Assembly: GCF_018982965.1 (NCBI RefSeq)
Contig: NZ_JACBYP010000025.1
Span: 18,045-82,044 of the forward strand
Length of the DNA stretch: 64,000 bases
Source of the DNA: Streptomyces mayonensis
Lineage (GTDB): Bacteria > Actinomycetota > Actinomycetes > Streptomycetales > Streptomycetaceae
Reading direction: 5' to 3'
Under the pieces are notes generated by a model. The model worked only from the letters and a program-made list of their open reading frames with translations. It did no database searches and was not told where the DNA came from. A program made the translations under genes and the position numbers. Positions 51,765 through 62,187 of the stretch are shown one piece after another (within the stretch, counting starts at the first letter, position 1; every line of letters starts with the position of its first letter).

Positions 51765-53336
51765 ATGTCCTTTCCCCTGCTGACAGTCACGGCGGCCCTC
51801 CCGGCCGTCGGGGCGATCGCCACGGCCGCCGTGCCGGCCGCGCGACGCACCGTGGCCAAGTGGCTGGCGCTGCTGGTCTCGCTGGCCACGCTCGCGCTGG
51901 CGGTCACGGTGCTGGTCCGCTTCGACCCGGGCGGCGACCGCTACCAGCTGACCGAGTCCCACTCCTGGATCGCCGACTTCGGCGTCCGGTACGAACTGGG
52001 CGTGGACGGCATCGCGGTGGCGCTGATCGCGCTGACCGCGCTGCTGATCCCGTTCATCATCCTCGCGGGCTGGCACGACGCCGACCCGCTGGAGACCGGC
52101 AGCAGCCGGTGGCGGCCGACGCAGGGCTTCTTCGCCCTGATCCTGGCCGTCGAGGCGATGGTGATCATCTCGTTCGAGGCCACCGACGTCTTCCTGTTCT
52201 ACATCTTCTTCGAAGCCATGCTGATCCCGCTGTACTTCCTGATCGGCGGCTTCGGCGACCGGGCCCACCAGCACGGCGAGAAGACGGCGGCGACCCAGCG
52301 GTCCTACGCCGCCGTGAAGTTCCTCCTCTACAACCTGGCCGGCGGCCTGATCATGCTGGCCGCGGTCATCGGGCTCTACGTGGTCGCCGGGAGCTTCTCC
52401 CTCACGGAGATCGCCCAGGCCCGGGCGAGCGGCGAGCTGGACATGGCGACCAGCACCGAACGCTGGCTCTTCCTCGGCTTCTTCTTCGCCTTCGCGGTGA
52501 AGGCGCCATTGTTCCCGCTGCACACCTGGCTGCCCAACGCCATGGGGGAGTCGACCGCGCCGGTCGCCGTGCTCATCACGGCGGTCGTCGACAAGGTCGG
52601 CACCTTCGCGATGCTCCGCTTCTGCCTCCAGCTCTTCCCGGAGGCCAGCAAGTGGGCGACGCCGGTCGTCCTGGTCCTGGCGGTCGTCAGCATCATCTAC
52701 GGAGCGCTGCTGGCGGTCGGCCAGCGCGACATCAAGCGGCTGATCGCCTACGCGTCGATCTCGCACTTCGGCTTCATCATCATGGGCATCTTCGCGATGA
52801 CCAGCCAGGGCCAGTCCGGCGCGACGCTGTACATGGTCAACCACGGCATCTCGACGGCCGTGCTGATGCTGATCGCCGGGTTCCTGATCTCGCGGCGCGG
52901 TTCGCGGCTCATCGCCGACTTCGGCGGTGTGCAGAAGGTCGCCCCGGTCCTCGCCGGCACCTTCCTGATCGGCGGCCTCGCGACCCTCTCGCTGCCGGGG
53001 CTCGCGCCCTTCGTCAGTGAGTTCCTGGTCCTGGTCGGCACGTTCACGCGCTATCCGGTGATCGGCATCATCGCCACGCTGGGCATCGTCCTCGCCGCGC
53101 TCTACACCCTCGTCCTCTACCAGCGGACGATGACAGGACCGGTGAAGCCCGAGGTGTCGGCCATGCCCGACCTGCGGGTGCGGGAGCTGGTGGTCGTGGC
53201 GCCGCTGGTGGCGCTGCTGATCTTCCTGGGCGTCTTCCCGAAGCCCGTGACGGACATCGTCAACCCCGCAGTGGAGCAGACCATGTCCGACGTACACAAG
53301 AAGGACCCCCAGCCTGAGGTGGAGGCGGCCAAGTGA
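51765..53336 (+). CDS. nuoM: NADH-quinone oxidoreductase subunit M (antiporter-like)
   Basis: A 523-residue membrane subunit with about 14 TM helices. VFLFYIFFEAMLIPLYFLIG carries the key Glu, and FAVKAPLFPLHTWLPNAMGE carries the Lys and His of the channel. ATG at 51765, 5 bp past the nuoL stop. Its stop overlaps the nuoN GTG. Confidence 0.96.
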   Translation: MSFPLLTVTAALPAVGAIATAAVPAARRTVAKWLALLVSLATLALAVTVLVRFDPGGDRYQLTESHSWIADFGVRYELGVDGIAVALIALTALLIPFIILAGWHDADPLETGSSRWRPTQGFFALILAVEAMVIISFEATDVFLFYIFFEAMLIPLYFLIGGFGDRAHQHGEKTAATQRSYAAVKFLLYNLAGGLIMLAAVIGLYVVAGSFSLTEIAQARASGELDMATSTERWLFLGFFFAFAVKAPLFPLHTWLPNAMGESTAPVAVLITAVVDKVGTFAMLRFCLQLFPEASKWATPVVLVLAVVSIIYGALLAVGQRDIKRLIAYASISHFGFIIMGIFAMTSQGQSGATLYMVNHGISTAVLMLIAGFLISRRGSRLIADFGGVQKVAPVLAGTFLIGGLATLSLPGLAPFVSEFLVLVGTFTRYPVIGIIATLGIVLAALYTLVLYQRTMTGPVKPEVSAMPDLRVRELVVVAPLVALLIFLGVFPKPVTDIVNPAVEQTMSDVHKKDPQPEVEAAK

Positions 53337-54994
53337 GCGCAACAGCCGTCCACAGCCTGTGGACAACGGCGGCGGCGACGGCGGCCGACCCGATCGGCAA
53401 GATCGACGCGCCGAAGATCGAGTACGGCCAGCTGGCGCCGACCCTGATCATCATCGGCGCGGCGGTTCTCGGGATCCTGGCGGAGGCCTTCGTGCCGCGC
53501 CGCTCCCGCTACTACGCGCAGATGTTCCTCTCCGTCGTCGCGCTGATCGCCGCCTTCGCCGCGGTCGTCGCGCTGGCGGCGGGCGGCCACGGCACGACCA
53601 AGGCGGGCATCGCGGCCATGGGCGCGATCGCCGTCGACGGGCCCGCCCTGTTCCTGCAGGGCACCATCCTGCTGGTGGCGCTGGTCGGCCTGTTCACGTT
53701 CGCCGAACGGCGCCTGGACCCGGAGGCGCACGGCAACCGCGTCGACTCCTTCGCCGCGCAGGCGGCGGCGGTCCCCGGCAGCGAGAGCGAGCAGAGGGCG
53801 GTCAAGGCGGGCTTCACGACGACGGAGGTCTTCCCGCTCCTCCTCTTCGCCGTCGCCGGCATGCTGGTCTTCCCGGCGGCCAACGACCTGCTGACGCTCT
53901 TCGTGGCCCTGGAGGTGCTCTCCCTCCCGCTCTACCTGCTGTGCGCGCTGGCCCGCCGCAAGCGGCTCATGTCGCAGGAGGCGGCGGTCAAGTACTTCCT
54001 CCTCGGCGCGTTCGCCTCGGCCTTCACCCTGTTCGGCATCGCCCTGCTCTACGGCTACGCGGGCTCCATGTCGTACGGCACGATCGCCCAGGTCGTCGAC
54101 GGCACCGTGCCCGAGGTCACCCCGGCCCTCGCCGGCACCATGGGCAACGACGCGCTGCTGCTCGTCGGCTCCGCGCTGCTCGTCATGGGCCTGCTGTTCA
54201 AGGTGGGCGCGGTGCCGTTCCACATGTGGACGCCGGACGTGTACCAGGGCGCGCCGACGCCGGTGACCGGCTTCATGGCGGCGGCGACCAAGGTGGCCGC
54301 CTTCGGCGCCCTGCTCCGCATCCTCTACGTCGTGCTGCCCGGCCTGCGCTGGGACTGGCGGCCGGTGATGTGGGGCGTGGCGATCGTCACGATGCTGGCC
54401 GGCGCGATCGTCGCGATCACGCAGACCGACATCAAGCGGCTGCTCGCCTACTCGTCGATCGCGCACGCGGGCTTCATCCTCGCCGGTGTCATCGCGACCA
54501 CGCCGGAGGGCATCTCGTCCGTCCTCTTCTACCTGGCCGCGTACTCCTTCGTCACGATCGGCGCCTTCGCCGTGGTGACGCTGGTGCGCGACGCGGGCGG
54601 CGAGGCGACACACCTGTCGAAGTGGGCCGGGCTCGGCCGCAGGTCGCCGCTGGTGGCGGCCGTGTTCGCGGTGTTCCTGCTGGCCTTCGCCGGTATCCCG
54701 CTGACCTCCGGGTTCTCGGGCAAGTTCGCCGTGTTCAAGGCGGCGGCGGAGGGCGGGGCGGCCCCGCTGGTCGTCATCGGTGTGATCTCGTCGGCGATCG
54801 CGGCGTTCTTCTACATCCGCGTGATCGTGCTGATGTTCTTCAGCGAGCCCCGCCCGGAGGGCCCGACGGTCGCGGTGCCGTCCCCGCTGACGATGACGGC
54901 GATCGGCGTCGGCGTGGCGGTCACGGTGGTGCTCGGCGTGGCACCGCAGTACTTCCTCGACCTGGCGGGGCAGGCGGGGGTGTTCGTGCGCTGA
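53333..54994 (+). CDS. nuoN: NADH-quinone oxidoreductase subunit N (antiporter-like)
   Basis: A 553-residue membrane subunit with about 14 TM helices. FVALEVLSLPLYLLCALAR and VGAVPFHMWTPDVYQGAPTP are the conserved Glu and Lys/His helices. Last gene of the operon; a 22-bp perfect hairpin begins 21 bp after the stop. The GTG start overlaps nuoM. The start region holds a DnaA-box match (53357-53365) inside the coding sequence. Confidence 0.96.
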   Translation: MSATAVHSLWTTAAATAADPIGKIDAPKIEYGQLAPTLIIIGAAVLGILAEAFVPRRSRYYAQMFLSVVALIAAFAAVVALAAGGHGTTKAGIAAMGAIAVDGPALFLQGTILLVALVGLFTFAERRLDPEAHGNRVDSFAAQAAAVPGSESEQRAVKAGFTTTEVFPLLLFAVAGMLVFPAANDLLTLFVALEVLSLPLYLLCALARRKRLMSQEAAVKYFLLGAFASAFTLFGIALLYGYAGSMSYGTIAQVVDGTVPEVTPALAGTMGNDALLLVGSALLVMGLLFKVGAVPFHMWTPDVYQGAPTPVTGFMAAATKVAAFGALLRILYVVLPGLRWDWRPVMWGVAIVTMLAGAIVAITQTDIKRLLAYSSIAHAGFILAGVIATTPEGISSVLFYLAAYSFVTIGAFAVVTLVRDAGGEATHLSKWAGLGRRSPLVAAVFAVFLLAFAGIPLTSGFSGKFAVFKAAAEGGAAPLVVIGVISSAIAAFFYIRVIVLMFFSEPRPEGPTVAVPSPLTMTAIGVGVAVTVVLGVAPQYFLDLAGQAGVFVR

Positions 54995-55013
54995 CGCTGC
55001 GCTTGCCTGTACG

Positions 55014-55063
55014 GACACGGCGGTGGCCGGGCACCCTCCGGGGTGCCCGGCCACCGCCGTGTG
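55014..55063. terminator. Perfect hairpin between nuoN and the Uma2 gene
   Basis: A 21-bp perfect stem (ACACGGCGGTGGCCGGGCACC at 55015-55035 with its exact complement at 55042-55062) closed by a C-G pair, with a 4-base loop. The two flanking genes converge, so it can end transcription in both directions. No T tract is present. Confidence 0.85.
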
Positions 55064-55072
55064 ACCGGGCGC

Positions 55073-55672
55073 TTATGCGCCGCGAGGGCGGGCCCTGAGG
55101 GCGGTCAGGTCCAGTTCCATGGGGAAGGGCGCCTCCAGCTTCATGCGCTCACGGAAGATGCCGATGCTCGTGTAAGTGCCTGTGGTGGGCTCCAGCTCGA
55201 AGACGTGGACGACGGCGAGACCCTTCTCGCTCTCGACCCGCCAGTAGTGCGGAATCTTTGCTCTGGCGTACTTCAAAGGCTTGGTCTCGCGGTCGCGGGA
55301 GACCGAGTCGACCGAAACGACCTCGATTGCCAGCAGGACAGCCGTTGAGGGAAACCGTGTCTGCGTCGTCTCTTTCCAAGCGTCGGCCCGAAACACGATG
55401 ACGTCCGGCTCTGGCCTGTTCTGCACGTCGATGTCGATCGTGAACTCACGGAAGACTTCGAATTCTGCAGGCGCCAGTGACTGCAGTTGCCATTTGAAGA
55501 AGTCCACGGCTCGTTCATGAAAGGCGGTCTGCGGACTCACGAAGACGAGGCTCCCGTCGATCAGCTCCGTGTGCGGAGGCAGGTTCGGAAGCCGGTCCAG
55601 GTCGTCCGCGGTCCAGCCGCCCTCCGGCGGGGTCGGCCAGTCGGGTGTGGACGCCTTAGGTGCGACGCTCAT
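55073..55672 (-). CDS. Uma2-family putative endonuclease
   Basis: A 199-residue Uma2 (DUF820) protein of the PD-(D/E)XK fold. The acid box EPDVIVFRADAW, the LLAIEVVSVDS strand and a YARAKIPHYWRVE segment with the conserved Lys are present. These are very common in streptomycetes and cyanobacteria, and no physiological target is known. I prefer ATG 55672 because GGGAG lies 5-6 bp upstream; an ATG 12 bp earlier (55684) is also in frame. Confidence 0.85.
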   Translation of the reverse strand: MSVAPKASTPDWPTPPEGGWTADDLDRLPNLPPHTELIDGSLVFVSPQTAFHERAVDFFKWQLQSLAPAEFEVFREFTIDIDVQNRPEPDVIVFRADAWKETTQTRFPSTAVLLAIEVVSVDSVSRDRETKPLKYARAKIPHYWRVESEKGLAVVHVFELEPTTGTYTSIGIFRERMKLEAPFPMELDLTALRARPRGA

Positions 55673-55791
55673 CAGTGCTCCCATGGGACGGAGTCTCGCG
55701 GGTGCAATCAGACTATCCGCCGGAAACGGGCACGTCTCCTGCGAACGTGTGAACGAGCGACGTGTCGTTGACGCGGGGCAGCGCCGCGGCC

Positions 55792-55800
55792 TGTGGACAA
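55792..55800 (-). promoter_or_regulatory. DnaA-box match upstream of recQ
   Basis: TGTGGACAA is the reverse complement of TTGTCCACA, the streptomycete DnaA box. It lies in the recQ promoter region. A single box is weak evidence of regulation. Confidence 0.35.
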
Positions 55801-55911
55801 CTCCGGGGCTGTCGGCGCGGGCCCCTATCGTTGATGCAGTGGCCGGGGCAGGACGGGCCGGGCAGACGTGAGAGACCAGGCGGGCGAGGCAGTACGTACG
55901 GGGGCCGGACG

Positions 55912-57936
<2,025 letters not shown>

Positions 57937-58044
57937 GGCCTGGGCACAGGGTCTCGAAACAGGGCCTCGGAAGAAGGCGTGGGAATGGGGCTACGGCCGT
58001 CACGTCCCTGGCCCGTGGTCCGTTTCCCCGTCCGAGCGGAGCGA

Positions 58045-58983
58045 CTACGCCAGGGCCGTCAGGCCCGGGGCGAAGGTGATCAGGAGGGGGACGAGCGGGA
58101 CCAGGGCCGCTGTCGCCGTGGTGAGGGCGCGGTGGCGGGGCGTCAGGCGGGGCCGGGGTTCGAGGAGGCGGTCGACCCGTTCGCCGAGGAGGCGGTGACT
58201 GGAGGAGCAGGACAGGACGCCCCGGTGCTGGTTCAGCTCGATCAGGGCCAGCGCGGTGGTCAGGTGTCCGCAGCGGCGCGAGGCGGTGTCGTCCGCGGAG
58301 AGTTCGACCAGGCGGTGGGTCTGGTCGCAGAAGTGGGCGAAGAGCGGGACGCGCGGAAAGCCCGTCGCCAGGGCCGTGGACAGGTGCAGCAGCCAGTCGT
58401 GGCGGGCCCGGGCGTGGCCGCGCTCGTGGGTGAGGACGGCGTCGAGCTGGTGGTCGGTGAGGCGGTGCAGGGCGCCCGTGGTGACGATGAGCTGGGGCGG
58501 GTTCCCGGGCATCCACCAGGCGTCCGGGTACTCGTCCTCCAGCACCAGCAGGGGCCCGCGGGCGGCGCCGAGGCCGGCGGGCAGGTCCGGGGCGCGCTCG
58601 CGCAGGTGGGCCCGCGACCGGGCGCGCCGGCGGCGGGCCTCGACGAGTTCGCGGGCCAGCATCGCCGTCGTCCAGGCGGCCCCCGCCGCCAGCAGCAGTG
58701 TGACGACCGCCGCCCAGGCCGGGCCGGCGGAGAGGTTGTAGGCGGCGGTCACCGAGGGCGGTGCGGGCGCGAAGAGCTGGGCGCGGACGGTGCCGAAGAC
58801 GGCGGTGGCGCCGAGCGCGAGGGCGGTCAGACAGCACAGCAGGACGGTGGCGACCAGGCACTGCCACACCCACAGCGCGACCACGGGATCCCGGTCCGGC
58901 CAGCCGGAGCGGGTCAGGGCGCGCGGTACCGGCACCGCGGCGGTCACGGCGACGACGAACAGCAGGAGCAGGCAGACGGTCAT
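58045..58983 (-). CDS. M56-family membrane metalloprotease (BlaR1/MecR1-like)
   Basis: A 312-residue membrane protease with TM helices at about residues 2-20, 33-60 and 95-120, and the HExxH motif LTHERGHARARHDWLLHL (about 190-207). A C-terminal TM helix at about 290-310 follows the domain. M56 proteins often pair with a BlaI/MecI repressor, but none is encoded next to it here. ATG at 58983 chosen because the longer frame has no coding character. Substrate unknown. Confidence 0.88.
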   Translation of the reverse strand: MTVCLLLLFVVAVTAAVPVPRALTRSGWPDRDPVVALWVWQCLVATVLLCCLTALALGATAVFGTVRAQLFAPAPPSVTAAYNLSAGPAWAAVVTLLLAAGAAWTTAMLARELVEARRRRARSRAHLRERAPDLPAGLGAARGPLLVLEDEYPDAWWMPGNPPQLIVTTGALHRLTDHQLDAVLTHERGHARARHDWLLHLSTALATGFPRVPLFAHFCDQTHRLVELSADDTASRRCGHLTTALALIELNQHRGVLSCSSSHRLLGERVDRLLEPRPRLTPRHRALTTATAALVPLVPLLITFAPGLTALA

Positions 58984-59278
58984 GCCACGGGCTCCGGATC
59001 CTGGTCGGAAAGGACGGGCGGCTCTGGCTGTGCAGGGGCGGACGGACCGAAGACGCACGAACACCGCCCGACGCCAGTATGACGGTGCCGGGCGGTGGGA
59101 GTCAGGTGCCGGAGAACACCGGATCCGGGAATTCGGGCGGCGGCGGTTCTGCAGCGGAGGCGGCAAGGGGCCGGCACGGCCTACGGCAGCCGGTCCGCCT
59201 GCGACAGTCGGTGGGCGTACGGCAGCCGGTCGGCGTACAGGATCCCGTCCCCCGGCGTACAGGATCCCGTGGCCGGGG
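58984..59278. other. Intergenic stretch with repeats and an inverted repeat
   Basis: No gene is supported; a 65-codon frame that overlaps the protease start (ATGA) has no recognisable features. The stretch has CACCGCCCG/CGGGCGGTG (9-bp perfect arms around an 18-base loop) at about 59067-59102 and a GGCGTACAGGATCCCGT direct repeat near 59231-59271. These may be regulatory or terminator sites. Confidence 0.45.
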
Positions 59279-60508
59279 TCAGCGGCCCTTTCGTCCGGTC
59301 ACCCGCCCGGTCACCTCGCCGAGACCCACTCGTACGCCGTCCGGTCCCGGGGCCCAGGCCGACAGGGTCACCACGTCGCCGTCCTCCAGGAACGTGCGCC
59401 TGCCGCCGGGGAGTTCGAGGGGGTCCCGGCCGTTCCAGGTCAGTTCGAGCAGTGACCCTCGTTCCCGCTCGGACGGCCCGCTCACCGTGCCGGAACCGTA
59501 GAGGTCGCCGGTGCGCAGCGAGGCGCCGTTGACCGTCATGTGGGCCAGCTGCTGGGCGGCCGTCCAGTACATGGTGGAGAACGGCGGCTCGGAGACGACA
59601 TGCCCGTTGACGGCGACGGAGATCCGCAGGTCGTAGCCGCCGGGTCCGTCCTGGTCGCCGTCCGTGTCGTCGAGGTAGGGCAGCAGGTCGTGCGTGCGTT
59701 CCGGAGGCGCCACCCGTGCGTCCTCCAGGGCCTCCAGCGGCGTGATCCACGCCGACACCGACGTGGCGAAGGACTTCCCGAGGAACGGGCCGAGGGGGAC
59801 GTACTCCCAGGCCTGGACGTCCCGTGCGGACCAGTCGTTGAGCAGGCACAGCCCGAAGACGTGCTCCCGGAAGTCGCCGAGTGCCACCGGCTCGCCCGCT
59901 TCGGAGGGCACGCCCACGACGAAGCCGACCTCCGCCTCGATGTCGAGGCGGACGGACGGCCCGAAGACGGGGGCGGTGTCGGCGGGGGCCTTGCGCTGCC
60001 CCGAGGGCCGTACGACGTCCGTACCGGACACCACCACCGTGCCGGAGCGGCCGTGGTAGCCGATCGGGAGGTGTTTCCAGTTCGGGGTGAGGGAGCCGGC
60101 GGCGTCGGGGCGGAAGATCTGGCCGACGTTCCGCGCGTGGTGCTCGGAGGCGTAGAAGTCGACGTAGTCGGCGACCTCGAAGGGCAGGTGCAGGGTCACC
60201 GACGACAGCGGGTGGAGGAGCGGTTGCAGGGTCTCGCGGTGGGAGGGGACCGTCACCCACGCCGTCAGCGCGCGCCGTACGTCCGACCACGCGGTGCGGC
60301 CGGCCGCAAGGAGCGGGTTCAGGGTGGGCCGCGCCAGCAGGGAGGCGTACGGCGAGCCGAGCGCGTGGGCCGCGGCGCCCGCGTCGAGAACGTGGTCGCC
60401 GAGCCGGACGCCCACCGTCCGCTCCCGCGTGCCGGGGACCGAGAACACGCCGTACGGAAGGTTGTGCGGGCCGAAGGGGTCGCCCTCGGGGACGTCGAAG
60501 GGGGGCAT
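59279..60508 (-). CDS. fahA: Fumarylacetoacetase
   Basis: A 409-residue enzyme that cuts fumarylacetoacetate to fumarate and acetoacetate in tyrosine breakdown. NLPYGVFSVPGTRERTVGVR is the N-terminal signature. Metal/catalytic positions include the His in PIGYHGRSG, DIEAEVGF (Glu-x-Glu), LLNDWSARDVQAWEY, and the GSGTVSGP loop. It lacks a nearby hpd or maiA gene, so it is separated from the rest of the tyrosine pathway. ATG start; the upstream DNA has a 9-bp repeat (GTGTGAGCC). Confidence 0.93.
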   Translation of the reverse strand: MPPFDVPEGDPFGPHNLPYGVFSVPGTRERTVGVRLGDHVLDAGAAAHALGSPYASLLARPTLNPLLAAGRTAWSDVRRALTAWVTVPSHRETLQPLLHPLSSVTLHLPFEVADYVDFYASEHHARNVGQIFRPDAAGSLTPNWKHLPIGYHGRSGTVVVSGTDVVRPSGQRKAPADTAPVFGPSVRLDIEAEVGFVVGVPSEAGEPVALGDFREHVFGLCLLNDWSARDVQAWEYVPLGPFLGKSFATSVSAWITPLEALEDARVAPPERTHDLLPYLDDTDGDQDGPGGYDLRISVAVNGHVVSEPPFSTMYWTAAQQLAHMTVNGASLRTGDLYGSGTVSGPSERERGSLLELTWNGRDPLELPGGRRTFLEDGDVVTLSAWAPGPDGVRVGLGEVTGRVTGRKGR

Positions 60509-60529
60509 CGGGTGCTGCCTCGCTTTCGT

Positions 60530-60600
60530 GTTCGCCATGTGAGCCGTGTGAGCCGTGTGAGCCATGTGCGGCGTGCGCGCCGTGTGTGCCGTGCACGCGT
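60530..60600. repeat. GTGTGAGCC-type tandem repeat in the divergent promoter region
   Basis: About six imperfect 9-bp units (CATGTGAGC, CGTGTGAGC x2, CATGTGCGG, CGTGCGCGC, CGTGTGTGC) upstream of fahA on the minus strand. The region to 60912 otherwise holds a TTGTCCACA match at 60801-60809 and nothing else I can name. Confidence 0.75.
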
Positions 60601-60912
60601 CGTGTGCGCCAGGTGGTCGTTGTGTGCCACGTGGTGCCTGGACCAGCCACACGTTACGGGTGACACAGCCGTCTTGGGAGTGCGGCGGGAGGTGGTGCCG
60701 CGAGGCGGGGAGGGCGTGCGCAGGCGCTCCGACGTGCGCGGGGCGCGAACGGGGCACGTTCGGCGCCGGTGGCGCTCCGCTTCCGCCTGTGCACGGGAAG
60801 TTGTCCACAGGCCGGGAGGCAATCTTGACGGAGTGGTGCGAACAGGGCGACTCTGGGCGGGTGCCGGACGGTCTCGGGGAGGGGGCCCTCGACGGCACCT
60901 CTGGGGGGACGG

Positions 60913-62187
60913 ATGGCCATTGGGGAGGCCGGTCCGGGTCGGGCGCGGGACGGTTCGCAGCCGGGGAGACGGCTGGAAGCGGCCATGCGCGACCGGCTCG
61001 GCCGGGAATGCGTGTACGTGCCGTCATGCCGTTTCGGGCTGTACGCGGCGCTGCGGCACTGGTGCCCGCCGGGCGGCCGGGTGCTGATGTCTCCGGTCAA
61101 CGACGACGTCATCTTCTTCGTCGTCCTCGCCGCCGGGCTGCGTCCGGTGCAGGCGCCGCTCGACCCGTCGGACGCGTCCCTGGACGTGGACGCCGTGCCC
61201 GACGAGGTGTGGGGCTCGCTGTCCGCCGTACTGACGACCAACCTGTACGGGAACCCGGATCCGGCGCCCCGGCTGCGGGCCCGCTGCGACGCGCTGGGCA
61301 TCCCGCTGTTCGAGGACGCCGCGCACGCCATCGGCAGCGAGGTGGGCGGGCGGCCGGTCGGCACCTGGGGCGACGCCTCCGTCTTCAGCCTCTCCAAGCA
61401 CGTCGGCGCCAAGGCCGGCGGCATCCTCGCCGTCGCCGACCCCGCGCTGCGCGAGACGCTTGAGCGCAGTTGCGAGGAGCTGCTGCTGCCACGCCGTACG
61501 ACGGCCGAAGTCGCCTACGCGGTACGGCCGTACGCGGAGGCCGCCGTGCGCGGGCTGCGGCTGCGGCGGGCCGCCTGGGCGACCGTGCGCCTGCTGGGGC
61601 TGACGGAGCGCGAGGAGATCCGGATGCCGCTGCGCCCCCGGGAGCTCGCCCGCGCGGCGGCCTCGGCGCCCGGCCTCGACGCGTACGACTCCTGGGTCCG
61701 CGTCGACATGCACGACTACCGGCTGCGGTCGGGGAGGTTCCGGTTCGGCCGGATCGGGCGCAGGCTCGACCGCCTGGACGACGTACTCGCCCGCTGCCGG
61801 GCCGGGACGGAGCTGCTCCTCTCCACCCGCTGGGCCGTACCGGCCGCCCCGGACGGCAGCGGCCCGGCGCGGGGTGCGGCGCAGCGGTCACCGGGCGCGG
61901 TGCAGCCGCTGTTCCGGGTCCCGTTGCTGGTGGCCGACCGGGATGCGGCGGCCCGGGCGCTGGCCCGGCGCGGCATGGTCGTCGGCTACCTCTACGACCC
62001 GCCCCTCGACGACTACGCGGGCGCCGGGTTCACCGACCCGTCCCCGGCTCCCGAAGGGGCGCGCTGGTTCGCGCGGCACGCGCTGCCCGTGGACCCGCTG
62101 CGGGCACCCGCGGTGGTCGCGGCGCTGGAGGAGTCCGGCGTACGACCGGCCGAGGTTCCGGAAGGGCGGGTTCCGTCGGGTGGCTGA
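60913..62187 (+). CDS. DegT/DnrJ/EryC1-type PLP protein (sugar aminotransferase-like)
   Basis: A 424-residue fold type I PLP protein. FEDAAHAIGSEVGGRPVGTW is the conserved DegT block, and SVFSLSKHVGAKAGG contains the Schiff-base lysine; VLTTNLYGNP lies before it. It resembles sugar aminotransferases of polysaccharide clusters. The C-terminal part (about 290-424) is variable. Next to the flippase, so likely a nucleotide-sugar enzyme or relative for a surface glycan. The ATG start has a GGGGGGACGG region upstream. Confidence 0.8.
   Translation: MAIGEAGPGRARDGSQPGRRLEAAMRDRLGRECVYVPSCRFGLYAALRHWCPPGGRVLMSPVNDDVIFFVVLAAGLRPVQAPLDPSDASLDVDAVPDEVWGSLSAVLTTNLYGNPDPAPRLRARCDALGIPLFEDAAHAIGSEVGGRPVGTWGDASVFSLSKHVGAKAGGILAVADPALRETLERSCEELLLPRRTTAEVAYAVRPYAEAAVRGLRLRRAAWATVRLLGLTEREEIRMPLRPRELARAAASAPGLDAYDSWVRVDMHDYRLRSGRFRFGRIGRRLDRLDDVLARCRAGTELLLSTRWAVPAAPDGSGPARGAAQRSPGAVQPLFRVPLLVADRDAAARALARRGMVVGYLYDPPLDDYAGAGFTDPSPAPEGARWFARHALPVDPLRAPAVVAALEESGVRPAEVPEGRVPSGG

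Noticed and set aside
58980..59177. 65-codon frame overlapping the M56 gene start
   Set aside because: No domain, no ribosome site, composition like non-coding; the ATGA overlap is likely chance.
61024..61713. Minus-strand open frames opposite the DegT-like gene
   Set aside because: GC-rich antisense shadow; the plus strand has clear homology.
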